Source: Effusibacillus lacus (GTDB taxonomy: Bacteria; Bacillota; Bacilli; Tumebacillales; Effusibacillaceae). From it: a stretch of 64,000 nucleotides of DNA. The notes under the pieces are model-generated. The model was given only the letters and a program-made list of their open reading frames with translations, made no database searches and had not been told where the DNA came from. Where the stretch lies: positions 62,001 through 126,000 of the forward strand of contig NZ_BDUF01000086.1 of the NCBI RefSeq assembly GCF_002335525.1, given 5' to 3'. The translations under genes and the position numbers were made by a program. Below are positions 25,961 through 32,907 of the stretch, piece by piece; positions within the stretch are counted from its first letter, which is position 1, and each line of letters opens with the position of its first letter.

Positions 25961-26724
25961 AACGACTTCGCTATTGGATTGTTGCGCTGCTGGTTGTTGC
26001 TATCTACATCTGGTCCTTCACAGGCATTGAATTCACTGGAATCAAGGAAACTGCCGGCGAGATTACGGTAGCTATCCTGAAAGGCCTGTTCAACCCGGAT
26101 TGGGGTTATGTGTATTTGCCTGAGGGCGAAGATTTGCTGCGAGGGTTGCTTGATACACTGGCCATCGCTTTTCTTGGGACATTTATCACAGCTGTCCTGA
26201 CGGTTCCCTTTGCCTTCTGGGCGGCCAATAACATGAGCGGGCAATCATGGATATCCGGTTCCGGCAAGTTTGTCCTTACCTTGGTTCGTGTATTCCCCGA
26301 GATTGTGCTGGCCATCATGTTTATCAAGGCTGTGGGACCGGGTGCATTTGCGGGTGTTCTGGCTCTGGGGCTGCACTCCATCGGGATGCTTGGGAAACTG
26401 TTCTCCGAAGCCATCGAGAATATGGACCTTGGACCGACGGAGGCTTTGACTGCCACCGGCGCCAACCGTTTGCAGACATTGTGGTTTGCGGTTATCCCTC
26501 AAGTATTGCCCGAATTTATGTCCTTCACCTTGTACCGTTTTGAGATCAATGTTCGTTCCGCCGCCATCCTGGGGATTATCGGGGCAGGCGGCATCGGTAC
26601 CCCTCTGATCTTTGCCCTGGAGGCAAGGTCCTGGGATCGGGTAGGCATTATTCTGCTGGGGATCATTGTAATGGTCACTTTGATCGATATCATTTCCGGG
26701 TACATTCGCAAAAAGCTTGTATAA
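25957..26724 (+). CDS. phnE: Phosphonate ABC transporter permease PhnE (second copy)
   Basis: A 255-residue permease homologous to its neighbour, with ENMDLGPTEALTATGANRLQ as the coupling loop. ATG overlaps the preceding stop by 4 bases (ATGA). The three genes phnC-phnE-phnE form one unit that ends at a bidirectional terminator facing phnD. Confidence 0.92.
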   Translation: MKRLRYWIVALLVVAIYIWSFTGIEFTGIKETAGEITVAILKGLFNPDWGYVYLPEGEDLLRGLLDTLAIAFLGTFITAVLTVPFAFWAANNMSGQSWISGSGKFVLTLVRVFPEIVLAIMFIKAVGPGAFAGVLALGLHSIGMLGKLFSEAIENMDLGPTEALTATGANRLQTLWFAVIPQVLPEFMSFTLYRFEINVRSAAILGIIGAGGIGTPLIFALEARSWDRVGIILLGIIVMVTLIDIISGYIRKKLV

Positions 26725-26735
26725 ACACAAAAATT

Positions 26736-26763
26736 AACCACGGGATCTATTGCCCCGTGGTTT
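26736..26763. terminator. Bidirectional terminator between phnE and phnD
   Basis: AACCACGGG (26736-26744) pairs with CCCGTGGTT (26754-26762). T-rich sequence follows on both strands (TTTG on plus, AATTTTTG on minus). Confidence 0.8.
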
Positions 26764-26770
26764 GTCGCGT

Positions 26771-27718
26771 TTACTTTCCGACTTGTTTGGAGTATTCACG
26801 GACGATGTCGAAGTTTTTGTCGGAGGACTCTACATACCCTTCGTGGGTGTAAATATCCTTGATGATTCCCTTGCCTGCCGGATCCTTGCCGATTTCGATG
26901 AACGCTTTCTGGATCTTGGAGATCCATTCCTTGTCCATGTCGGAACGCACGCTGATGGTATCGTTCGGAATCTTGTCGGTGCGGTGGAGAACGGAAACTT
27001 TTTCGAATACGTCCGGTTTGTCTTTCTTCACGGTGTTGCGGGCATCTTCGAATACGAATGCGGCATCCGCGTCACCGTTCAGAACGGCCAGAATTCCTTT
27101 GTCATGTCCTTTTACTTTTACTGCCTGAATGTCCTTCTCAGGGTCAACACCGGCTTTCTTCAGTTCAACTGCCGGCCATACATAACCGGCGGAAGAGGTT
27201 ACATCCTGTACAGCCACTTTCTTGCCCTTGAGGTCTTTCAGTTCTTTTATCGGGGAGCCGGCTTTTACAACAACCATCGCACGGTAGAAATCCACAAGAT
27301 CGCTGCTGCTGGAACCATCCGGGTTCACGCCAAGGCGCTGGGCTTGCAAAATAACTTCGGCCGCGCCTTTTTCTTTTGCCAATACATAAGCGGTCGGCGG
27401 GAGGAATCCGACATCCACTTGCTTGGAAGCCATGGCTTCAATGATGGTGTTATAAGTAGTGGAGACGCTTACTTTTACCGGGATACCCAGTTTGTCCCCA
27501 AGCAGCTTCTCAAGCGGTTTTGCTTTTGCTTCCAGTGTTTCCGCATTCTGGGAAGGCACGAATTGAACCTTCAGTTCCTTTGGAACGTACCCTTTTGCGG
27601 CACTGCCGCCACCTTGCCCCTGATTCGGAGCGGTTTGATTCTTGCCGCCACCGCAACCTGCCAGCAGTCCTGCGGCCAGAACCATGGTCAAACCTGCCAT
27701 TACCGCCTTTTTTAACAT
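26771..27718 (-). CDS. phnD: Phosphate/phosphite/phosphonate-binding lipoprotein
   Basis: A 315-residue PhnD/PtxB-type binding protein. The signal peptide ends in the lipobox LLAGC (Cys near 22), followed by a Gly/Gln/Asn-rich linker. The mature domain contains the family's ligand-site segments, for example ASKQVDVGFLPPTAYVLA and DVTSSAGYVWPAVELKK (Ser/Ser/Ala loop binding the phosphoryl oxygens). It presumably delivers ligand to the PhnC-E-E importer encoded convergently, an unusual split since phnD normally leads or sits inside the operon. The ligand (phosphonate, phosphite or methylphosphonate) cannot be settled, and no C-P lyase or ptxD gene is in the window. Confidence 0.92.
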   Translation of the reverse strand: MLKKAVMAGLTMVLAAGLLAGCGGGKNQTAPNQGQGGGSAAKGYVPKELKVQFVPSQNAETLEAKAKPLEKLLGDKLGIPVKVSVSTTYNTIIEAMASKQVDVGFLPPTAYVLAKEKGAAEVILQAQRLGVNPDGSSSSDLVDFYRAMVVVKAGSPIKELKDLKGKKVAVQDVTSSAGYVWPAVELKKAGVDPEKDIQAVKVKGHDKGILAVLNGDADAAFVFEDARNTVKKDKPDVFEKVSVLHRTDKIPNDTISVRSDMDKEWISKIQKAFIEIGKDPAGKGIIKDIYTHEGYVESSDKNFDIVREYSKQVGK

Positions 27719-27735
27719 GACATAACCTCCGTTTT

Positions 27736-27762
27736 GTGCCTTTAAACGGTAGGCACTTTTTT
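27736..27762 (+). terminator. Plus-strand hairpin with T-run within the phnD leader
   Basis: GTGCCT (27736-27741) pairs with AGGCAC (27751-27756), then TTTTTT. On the plus strand it is a small terminator although no plus-strand gene lies immediately upstream; on the minus strand it is a hairpin in the phnD 5' leader, just upstream of its ribosome binding site. Confidence 0.5.
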
Positions 27763-27933
27763 ACTAAATCCATTCCATACTATAGCATAACGCATAATTA
27801 CTTTCATGTTAAACTTTAGTAAGATTTGTCGCAAAAATCGGCATTCGGTCAATCTATTGGGGCCGATCGTTGAGTTTCGACAGGAGTGTGTTACTATGGT
27901 AAAGCAAACAGGAACTGAGAGGAGGAACCGACT

Positions 27934-29526
27934 ATGACAGATTCCGGCAGCGGTTCCATTACCATTGGCATCCTTGAAACGAGCGACGTTCACGGCAACA
28001 TCTTGCCGATCAATTATGCCAACAATCAGGAAAGTGAACTGGGACTGGCCAAAATATCGACACTGATCCGCAGGGAGCGGGAAAGACACCCCAACCTGCT
28101 GGTCATTGACAACGGCGACTTGATTCAGGGAACTCCTTTGGCCTATTACCATGCGAGAATTGACAATGAACCGGTTGACCCGCTGGTAAAAGTGTTGAAT
28201 TACCTCCAATATGACGCTGCGGTATTGGGAAACCATGAATTTAACTATGGACAGGACGTGCTGATGAAAGCGATCCGGGAATCGGATTTTCCCTGGATGT
28301 CCGCCAATATTGTAAAGTCCGGAACGACAGAGCCTTACTTCGGGAAACCCTACTTGATCAAAGAGTTTGCCGAAGGAGTGCGGGTGGGTGTTCTGGGCTT
28401 AACCACCCAGTATATCCCGAATTGGGAAAACCCCAGACATATTGAGGGGACGGAGTTTCTGGACGCTGTGGAATCGGCAAAAAAATGGGTTCCTGTTCTC
28501 CGCGACAAGGAACAGGCCGATCTGGTGGTTGTCTCCTACCACGGGGGTTTTGAACGGGATTTGGAAACAGGCACCAGGACTGAGCAATTGACGGGGGAGA
28601 ATCAAGGATTCCAATTGTGTATGGAGGTTCCTGGTATTGATGTGCTGCTGACCGGCCATCAGCACCGGTCTATCGCAGGGATGACGGTAAATGGAGTAGC
28701 AGTTATACAGCCTGGACACCAAGCCAGAGCGCTTGGCAAAGTGACTGTTACTCTGGTGAAGCATGACGGACGATGGCGTGTTGTCAACAAGAAGTCGGAC
28801 CTTCTTTCGGTTGAGAACATTGAGGCTGACCCGGTGATCCTTGAAATGGTCAGTGCTTATGAGGAGAAGACCCAGATCTGGCTGGACAAGCCCATTGGCA
28901 AAATCAAAGGGGACATGCGGGTTACCGACCCCATGGCCATTCGTCTGAGAGACAATCCGCTCATTGAATTCTTCAACAAAGTGCAAATGGAGTATGCACA
29001 AACGGATATCTCCAACACTGCATTGTTTGACAATCACTCGCCCGGGCTGGGCACTGATGTGACCATGCGCGACATCGTGGCCAATTACATATATCCGAAC
29101 ACACTACGTGTCCTGCGAATTACGGGGCAAGATATCAAAGACGCGCTTGAACAAAGCGCTTCCTATTTTGCAACCTATACAGGCGGGGATATTCAGGTCA
29201 ATCCGGAATTTACCACACCGAAGCCCCAGCATTACAACTATGACATGTGGGAGGGAATCGAATACAGGATCAACATCTCCCGCCCCTTCGGGGAACGAGT
29301 TGAAAAATTAACTTACAAGGGACAACCGGTACAAATGGACCGACTGTATGAAGTGGTAATGAACAACTACAGGGCAGGCGGTGGTGGGAATTACTTCATG
29401 TTCCAGGGAAAAGAAGTGGTACGTGACGTTCCGACCGATGTGTCGGAGTTGATCGCCAACTATATCCTGGAACGGGGAACCATTGAAGCCACTTGCGATC
29501 ATAACTGGGAAGTGGTTCACAACTGA
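27934..29526 (+). CDS. 5'-nucleotidase / metallophosphatase family protein, no signal peptide
   Basis: A 530-residue UshA/CpdB-like two-domain enzyme. The N-terminal metallophosphatase has all metal motifs: TSDVHGN (17-23), GDLIQGTP, GNHEFNYG, SYHGG and GHQHR. The C-terminal 5'-nucleotidase domain carries the nucleoside-binding segment NYRAGGGGNYFMF. Relatives hydrolyse nucleotides or 2',3'-cyclic nucleotides. Most are exported, but here the metal domain starts ten residues after the initiator Met and no signal peptide is present, so it should be cytoplasmic, as in YunD-type proteins. GAGGAGG precedes ATG 27934. It is divergent from phnD. Confidence 0.9.
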   Translation: MTDSGSGSITIGILETSDVHGNILPINYANNQESELGLAKISTLIRRERERHPNLLVIDNGDLIQGTPLAYYHARIDNEPVDPLVKVLNYLQYDAAVLGNHEFNYGQDVLMKAIRESDFPWMSANIVKSGTTEPYFGKPYLIKEFAEGVRVGVLGLTTQYIPNWENPRHIEGTEFLDAVESAKKWVPVLRDKEQADLVVVSYHGGFERDLETGTRTEQLTGENQGFQLCMEVPGIDVLLTGHQHRSIAGMTVNGVAVIQPGHQARALGKVTVTLVKHDGRWRVVNKKSDLLSVENIEADPVILEMVSAYEEKTQIWLDKPIGKIKGDMRVTDPMAIRLRDNPLIEFFNKVQMEYAQTDISNTALFDNHSPGLGTDVTMRDIVANYIYPNTLRVLRITGQDIKDALEQSASYFATYTGGDIQVNPEFTTPKPQHYNYDMWEGIEYRINISRPFGERVEKLTYKGQPVQMDRLYEVVMNNYRAGGGGNYFMFQGKEVVRDVPTDVSELIANYILERGTIEATCDHNWEVVHN

Positions 29527-29549
29527 TTGGGCCATACAGGGGGGACGGT

Positions 29550-29741
29550 ATGACGGAAACAGGATATGTATTGTCTTTCAGATTGGAGAATGAGACGAAA
29601 GTGGCGGCCGTATTTGAGTCGGAGAACGACCGGGATGGCTGCGAGATTTCCCTTGGAATGTACCGCTCCAATCTCGGACCCATTACAAGGGAAGTCTGGG
29701 AGCGGATGGTTGGCAAGTTCAACGGAAAGTGCCTTGAATAG
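29550..29741 (+). CDS. Small hypothetical protein
   Basis: A 63-residue acidic protein, 23 bases after the nucleotidase and preceded by GGGGGA. No transmembrane segment, no Cys pair beyond two single Cys (DGCEIS, GKCLE), and no family that I recognise. Its closeness to the nucleotidase gene suggests cotranscription. Confidence 0.6.
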   Translation: MTETGYVLSFRLENETKVAAVFESENDRDGCEISLGMYRSNLGPITREVWERMVGKFNGKCLE

Positions 29742-29756
29742 GGCGCAGAACTCTGA

Positions 29757-29785
29757 CAAACCCTAACCGGCAAAAGGAGGGTTTG
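29757..29785 (+). promoter_or_regulatory. Hairpin sequestering a ribosome binding site
   Basis: CAAACCCT (29757-29764) pairs perfectly with AGGGTTTG (29778-29785). The Shine-Dalgarno AAGGAGG of the next small gene spans the loop and 3' arm, so the folded mRNA would hide it. Confidence 0.5.
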
Positions 29786-29790
29786 CAAAT

Positions 29791-29880
29791 ATGCCCGACA
29801 TGAACTACAACGCAAGCCTCCCGGGAACTCCCAAATCACTGTCCGGGTTTGACAACAAAGGGATGCAGCGGATGGACTGA
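29791..29880 (+). CDS. 29-residue small protein
   Basis: ATG 29791 follows AAAGGAGGG at 10-11 bases and the frame ends at TGA 29878-29880. The product is polar (MPDMNYNASLPGTPKSLSGF at its start), with no hydrophobic segment. Its unusually strong but hairpin-covered binding site is the main argument that it is translated. No family known. Confidence 0.45.
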   Translation: MPDMNYNASLPGTPKSLSGFDNKGMQRMD

Positions 29881-29895
29881 ACTGTCGTTTTGGCT

Positions 29896-30271
29896 GAAAA
29901 GGGCTGTCCCATCAGCTCTCGTAGGGACTTCCTCATAAATAATGTAACCGATGGGGAAATAGAACTGATTTTCAGCCCTATTTCTGACTTGTTGATTGTG
30001 ATCTCCGGAATAGAACTGATTGTCAGTCTTATTGGGAAAATTTCGAGGTGAACAAGTAAAAAGTAGCATTTAGGACTGAAAACCAGTCCTCTATTGGGGG
30101 CTGCCTTTGATTCGATAAGAATAAGCCTGAAATACAGTCCAATTTTTTTCTTACCTCTGCAGATGGCAGCTTCTGTGTCGGACCTCGCGGCTTCAGATCC
30201 TTCAATTTGTTCCTATAAGGGGAATCGGGTGTGAAACTTGATTAGATAAATAATAAGGGGCAGCCCTCTTC
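29896..30271. repeat. Palindrome array bounded by imperfect inverted repeats (possible MITE-like element)
   Basis: A gene-free stretch of about 540 bases (29881-30421) holds this structure. Its ends, GAAAAGGGCTGTCCC (29896-29910) and the complement of GGGGCAGCCCTCTTC (30257-30271), match at 13 of 15 positions in inverted orientation. Inside, four degenerate copies of a palindrome around ACTGA-N3-TCAGT occur at 29958-29982, 30009-30033, 30072-30090 (perfect arms AGGACTG/CAGTCCT) and about 30120-30145, spaced roughly 50-60 bases. No transposase frame is present and no obvious target duplication was seen. Confidence 0.5.
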
Positions 30272-30421
30272 GTATGCCCAATTACTAATTTCTCCCGGAC
30301 CATCGAGAGTCGTTTCTCGAGCAGCTGAATCATTCGATGCGGTGTTGACGTCTGCATCCGGTTGGCCTACTATTCACATGTTGGATAAGTATTGGAAGCT
30401 AAGAAAGGGAGGAGCCGGTAT

Positions 30422-31138
30422 ATGAAGAGCAACGCGTTTCATGCATACGAAGAAGTGGAACAAGCCGTAATGGACAAGGTGAGGGAGCGGATTATCGAAG
30501 GTCCGTTCCTGACAGCCCTTCTGAACGGGGAATTCAGTGAACGGCAGATTGCGGAATTTGCCCTGCACTATAGTTATTACAGCCGAAATTTTCCAAGGGT
30601 GCTGGGGGCGGCGATTGCGGCTATGGAGCCGCTTGACAAATGGTGGGTCCCGATTGCGGACAATCTGTGGGATGAGGCGGGCAGGGGCAATCCAAAAGCA
30701 TACCATTCCCGTATGTACCGGACTTTCCTGGAATCGGCCGCACCGGATATCGAAATCAATGAAGAACATGTGCCCAACTACCCGGATTCCCCGGCAGCCA
30801 AAAAAGCGGTGGATACCTTTATCCGTTTTCTGCAATCCGCCACTCCCCTGGAAGCCATGGCGGCCGTGGGGTTAGGTTCCGAACTGTTCGCGGGTGAAGT
30901 TATGGGGTTGATCGGGAAGGGGCTGAAGCATCCCAACTACAACAGGGACAGGAACCTGAACGTCACCTTCTGGATGGCACATGCCGATTCGCATGAACCA
31001 CGCCACTACCAACTGTGCAAAGACATCCTGATTCAGCATACCGGTTCGGATGACCTGGAGACCATCTACCGGGCGGGCGTGAAGATCGCCATGTCGGAAG
31101 CCGATTTTTATGATGACATCTATCGTTCGATCGCATAA
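30422..31138 (+). CDS. Heme-oxygenase-like (TenA/PqqC/CADD-type) diiron protein
   Basis: A 238-residue all-helical protein of the iron-containing redox enzyme group within the heme-oxygenase-like fold. The likely metal ligands are visible: Glu85 in NLWDEAGRG, His95 in KAYHSRMYRTFLE, a Glu around 154-159 in LGSELFAGEV, and His187/His191/His195 in FWMAHADSHEPRHYQL. This resembles CADD and related diiron oxygenases more than thiaminase TenA, whose active-site Cys is not evident. Characterised relatives cut or rearrange amino-acid-like or fatty substrates, sometimes consuming a protein residue. ATG 30422 follows GGGAGG. It appears monocistronic, so the substrate is open. Confidence 0.8.
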   Translation: MKSNAFHAYEEVEQAVMDKVRERIIEGPFLTALLNGEFSERQIAEFALHYSYYSRNFPRVLGAAIAAMEPLDKWWVPIADNLWDEAGRGNPKAYHSRMYRTFLESAAPDIEINEEHVPNYPDSPAAKKAVDTFIRFLQSATPLEAMAAVGLGSELFAGEVMGLIGKGLKHPNYNRDRNLNVTFWMAHADSHEPRHYQLCKDILIQHTGSDDLETIYRAGVKIAMSEADFYDDIYRSIA

Positions 31139-31212
31139 GACAGAAGAGAATTGGGAATCCTAGCGCTGGATAAGTAAGGTTTTCCCATCACCAGATCAAG
31201 GAGTGAACCCAG

Positions 31213-31839
31213 ATGCCCTTTGGCGCACACGAAACGATGGAAGTTCATGAGATCCTGTCGGAGAAGAAGTGCATGATTGAACATTTTTCGATGTATGAAA
31301 GGCAGTGTCAGGACCCCACTTTACGGGAAATGCTCCACCGTCACATCCAGACGGCAACTCAATCCTACAATCAATTGGTATCGTATACACACGATTACCA
31401 TACTGCCCAGACCAAGATGATGCCGATGCATACGGCCCATACTTATGATATCAAATACGGACTGCATAACCCTGCTCCGTCTGCTCCCCAGACGGATATG
31501 ACCAAGATGAATGACCAATCGATAGCTTCCGCGATGCTGTTGGCACACAAGAATTCGGCAAAGAATCATATGGCGGCAGCTCTGGAGTGCGCAGACCCAA
31601 ATGTTCGCCAAATGCTGGTTAACGGGTCGGTAATGTGTACCCATGAAGCTTACGAAACTTTTAATTATATGAATCATCGCGGCATGTACCAAGTGCCTAC
31701 CATGAGTGATCATACCGCCAAGACCATGCTTCACCACTATCAGCCAATGGCCCAGGGCATGACCGGCAGTATGGAAGCAACCGGACAAGCGGCGTATGGA
31801 ACTGGGCAGAACGGGATTCAGGACGCTCCCAAAATGTAA
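31213..31839 (+). CDS. CotF-family spore coat protein
   Basis: A 208-residue ferritin-like helical protein of the CotF type: ETMEVHEILSEKKCMIEHFS at the N-terminus, then a second helical pair NDQSIASAMLLAHKNSAKNH and the segment VNGSVMCTHEAYETFNYMN. It is rich in Met, His and Gln, as usual for coat proteins, with a Gly/Gln tail. It supports an endospore-forming host. AAGGAG precedes ATG 31213. A strong terminator follows and no sigma-K promoter could be assigned with confidence. Confidence 0.85.
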   Translation: MPFGAHETMEVHEILSEKKCMIEHFSMYERQCQDPTLREMLHRHIQTATQSYNQLVSYTHDYHTAQTKMMPMHTAHTYDIKYGLHNPAPSAPQTDMTKMNDQSIASAMLLAHKNSAKNHMAAALECADPNVRQMLVNGSVMCTHEAYETFNYMNHRGMYQVPTMSDHTAKTMLHHYQPMAQGMTGSMEATGQAAYGTGQNGIQDAPKM

Positions 31840-31843
31840 AGAA

Positions 31844-31880
31844 TAAACCTCGGTCGGGAAGACCGAGGTTTATAATTATT
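31844..31880. terminator. Bidirectional terminator after the coat protein gene
   Basis: TAAACCTCGGTC (31844-31855) pairs perfectly with GACCGAGGTTTA (31861-31872) over a 5-base loop; A/T-rich tails follow on both strands, between convergent genes. Confidence 0.88.
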
Positions 31881-31887
31881 ATTACGT

Positions 31888-32088
31888 TTAAGGAACGATC
31901 CTCTCTCTGAACAGCAGAGTTGTACACCATATACCTGCCACACCAACAAGGGTATAGACCACCCGGGGCAACCAGGCAGCCGGGTTTCCTCCGCCAAGCA
32001 CTGTTGCCACAAGATCAAATTGAAACAGTCCGACCAGCAACCAGTTCAGAGCTCCAATGATAACAAGTGTCAAGGCAAATTTGTTCAT
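31888..32088 (-). CDS. DUF378 family membrane protein (YuzA-like)
   Basis: A 66-residue protein with two hydrophobic helices and the family pattern ALTLVIIGALNWLLVGLF followed by FDLVATVLGG and RVVYTLVGVAGIW. Members are widespread in Firmicutes with no assigned function. GGAGGGAAG lies upstream of the ATG on the minus strand. It is followed by the glycosylase gene's promoter region upstream, not by a partner gene. Confidence 0.88.
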   Translation of the reverse strand: MNKFALTLVIIGALNWLLVGLFQFDLVATVLGGGNPAAWLPRVVYTLVGVAGIWCTTLLFRERIVP

Positions 32089-32141
32089 TTGCTTCCCTCC
32101 TTTCTCTACCTATTATGTCCACTGCCAGATATAGGTAAACA

Positions 32142-32780
32142 CTATCTGGGCTTTGACACATAAGGGTTTCCGGCTATCCAATAGCGCCAGGGATACTCCC
32201 TTGCCTCTTCCGCATATTCAATTCCAATTCGTGGTCCCGATCTTATTTGGTCTGCCGAAAGCTTATTCCGACGCGGGAGAATGCGAAGAGATGAATCTTT
32301 CAATCCAAGACCGTATTGGTCTTTCGAAATGCCCATGGCCTGAGCCAGTTTGCCAGGTCCGTTGGTCAACAATTTCAACTTGTTTGTCGGCCAGGACCCG
32401 TCAGGCAACTGCCGGATGTCCAACCCCCTTCTTCGGATCATCAGAGGGATGCCTACGACCGGTTCCAATGCGCGAATCAGGATGGCTTCCGGAGCTGTCT
32501 CTTCGCCGCTTACCACATTAAAGCAATAATGCATCCCGTAGATCTGATACACATACGCGAAGCCGGGAGGTCCAAACATAACCCTTGTTCGCTCCGTAGG
32601 TATTCCGCCATAAGAATGGGCCGCTTTGTCCTCGGGACCGATATAGGCCTCTGTTTCCACAATGATTCCGGAAGTGGTTCCTTCCATAGTTTCATGCACA
32701 AGTATGGTTCCCAACAGTGCTTTCGCCAAATCCAAAGTGGGCAAATGAAAGAAGATCTCAGGCAAAAGTTGGGATTTCAT
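32142..32780 (-). CDS. DNA-3-methyladenine glycosylase (AAG/MPG family)
   Basis: A 212-residue AAG-type glycosylase, the mammalian-like family also found in Bacillus. The catalytic Glu and surroundings are in GIIVETEAYIGPEDKAAHSY, and the substrate loop in FGPPGFAYVYQIYGMHYCFN; the DNA-contacting TNGPGKLAQAMGI is intact. It excises alkylated purines, complementing ung at 12 kb. The second Met (32780) is preferred because GGAGG is then 7-8 bases upstream; the first Met at 32786 is too close to it. Confidence 0.93.
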   Translation of the reverse strand: MKSQLLPEIFFHLPTLDLAKALLGTILVHETMEGTTSGIIVETEAYIGPEDKAAHSYGGIPTERTRVMFGPPGFAYVYQIYGMHYCFNVVSGEETAPEAILIRALEPVVGIPLMIRRRGLDIRQLPDGSWPTNKLKLLTNGPGKLAQAMGISKDQYGLGLKDSSLRILPRRNKLSADQIRSGPRIGIEYAEEAREYPWRYWIAGNPYVSKPR

Positions 32781-32907
32781 CTTCATTCCTCCGTTTACTA
32801 ATTTTTTATATTGAACTTAAATTTTAAAACTTATCAGACGCCCAATCTGATATAATAGCAGGCAGGGGTGTATTCTAAATTTGGGGTAGTAAAGAAGGGG
32901 ACCTAAA

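Noticed and set aside
26750-27715. Long plus-strand frame antisense to phnD (321 codons)
   Set aside because: It mirrors phnD codon structure, has no ribosome binding site or family features, and phnD on the other strand is clearly real.
29940-30150. CRISPR-like spacing of repeats
   Set aside because: The repeats are degenerate palindromes of varying sequence with no constant repeat, leader or cas gene.
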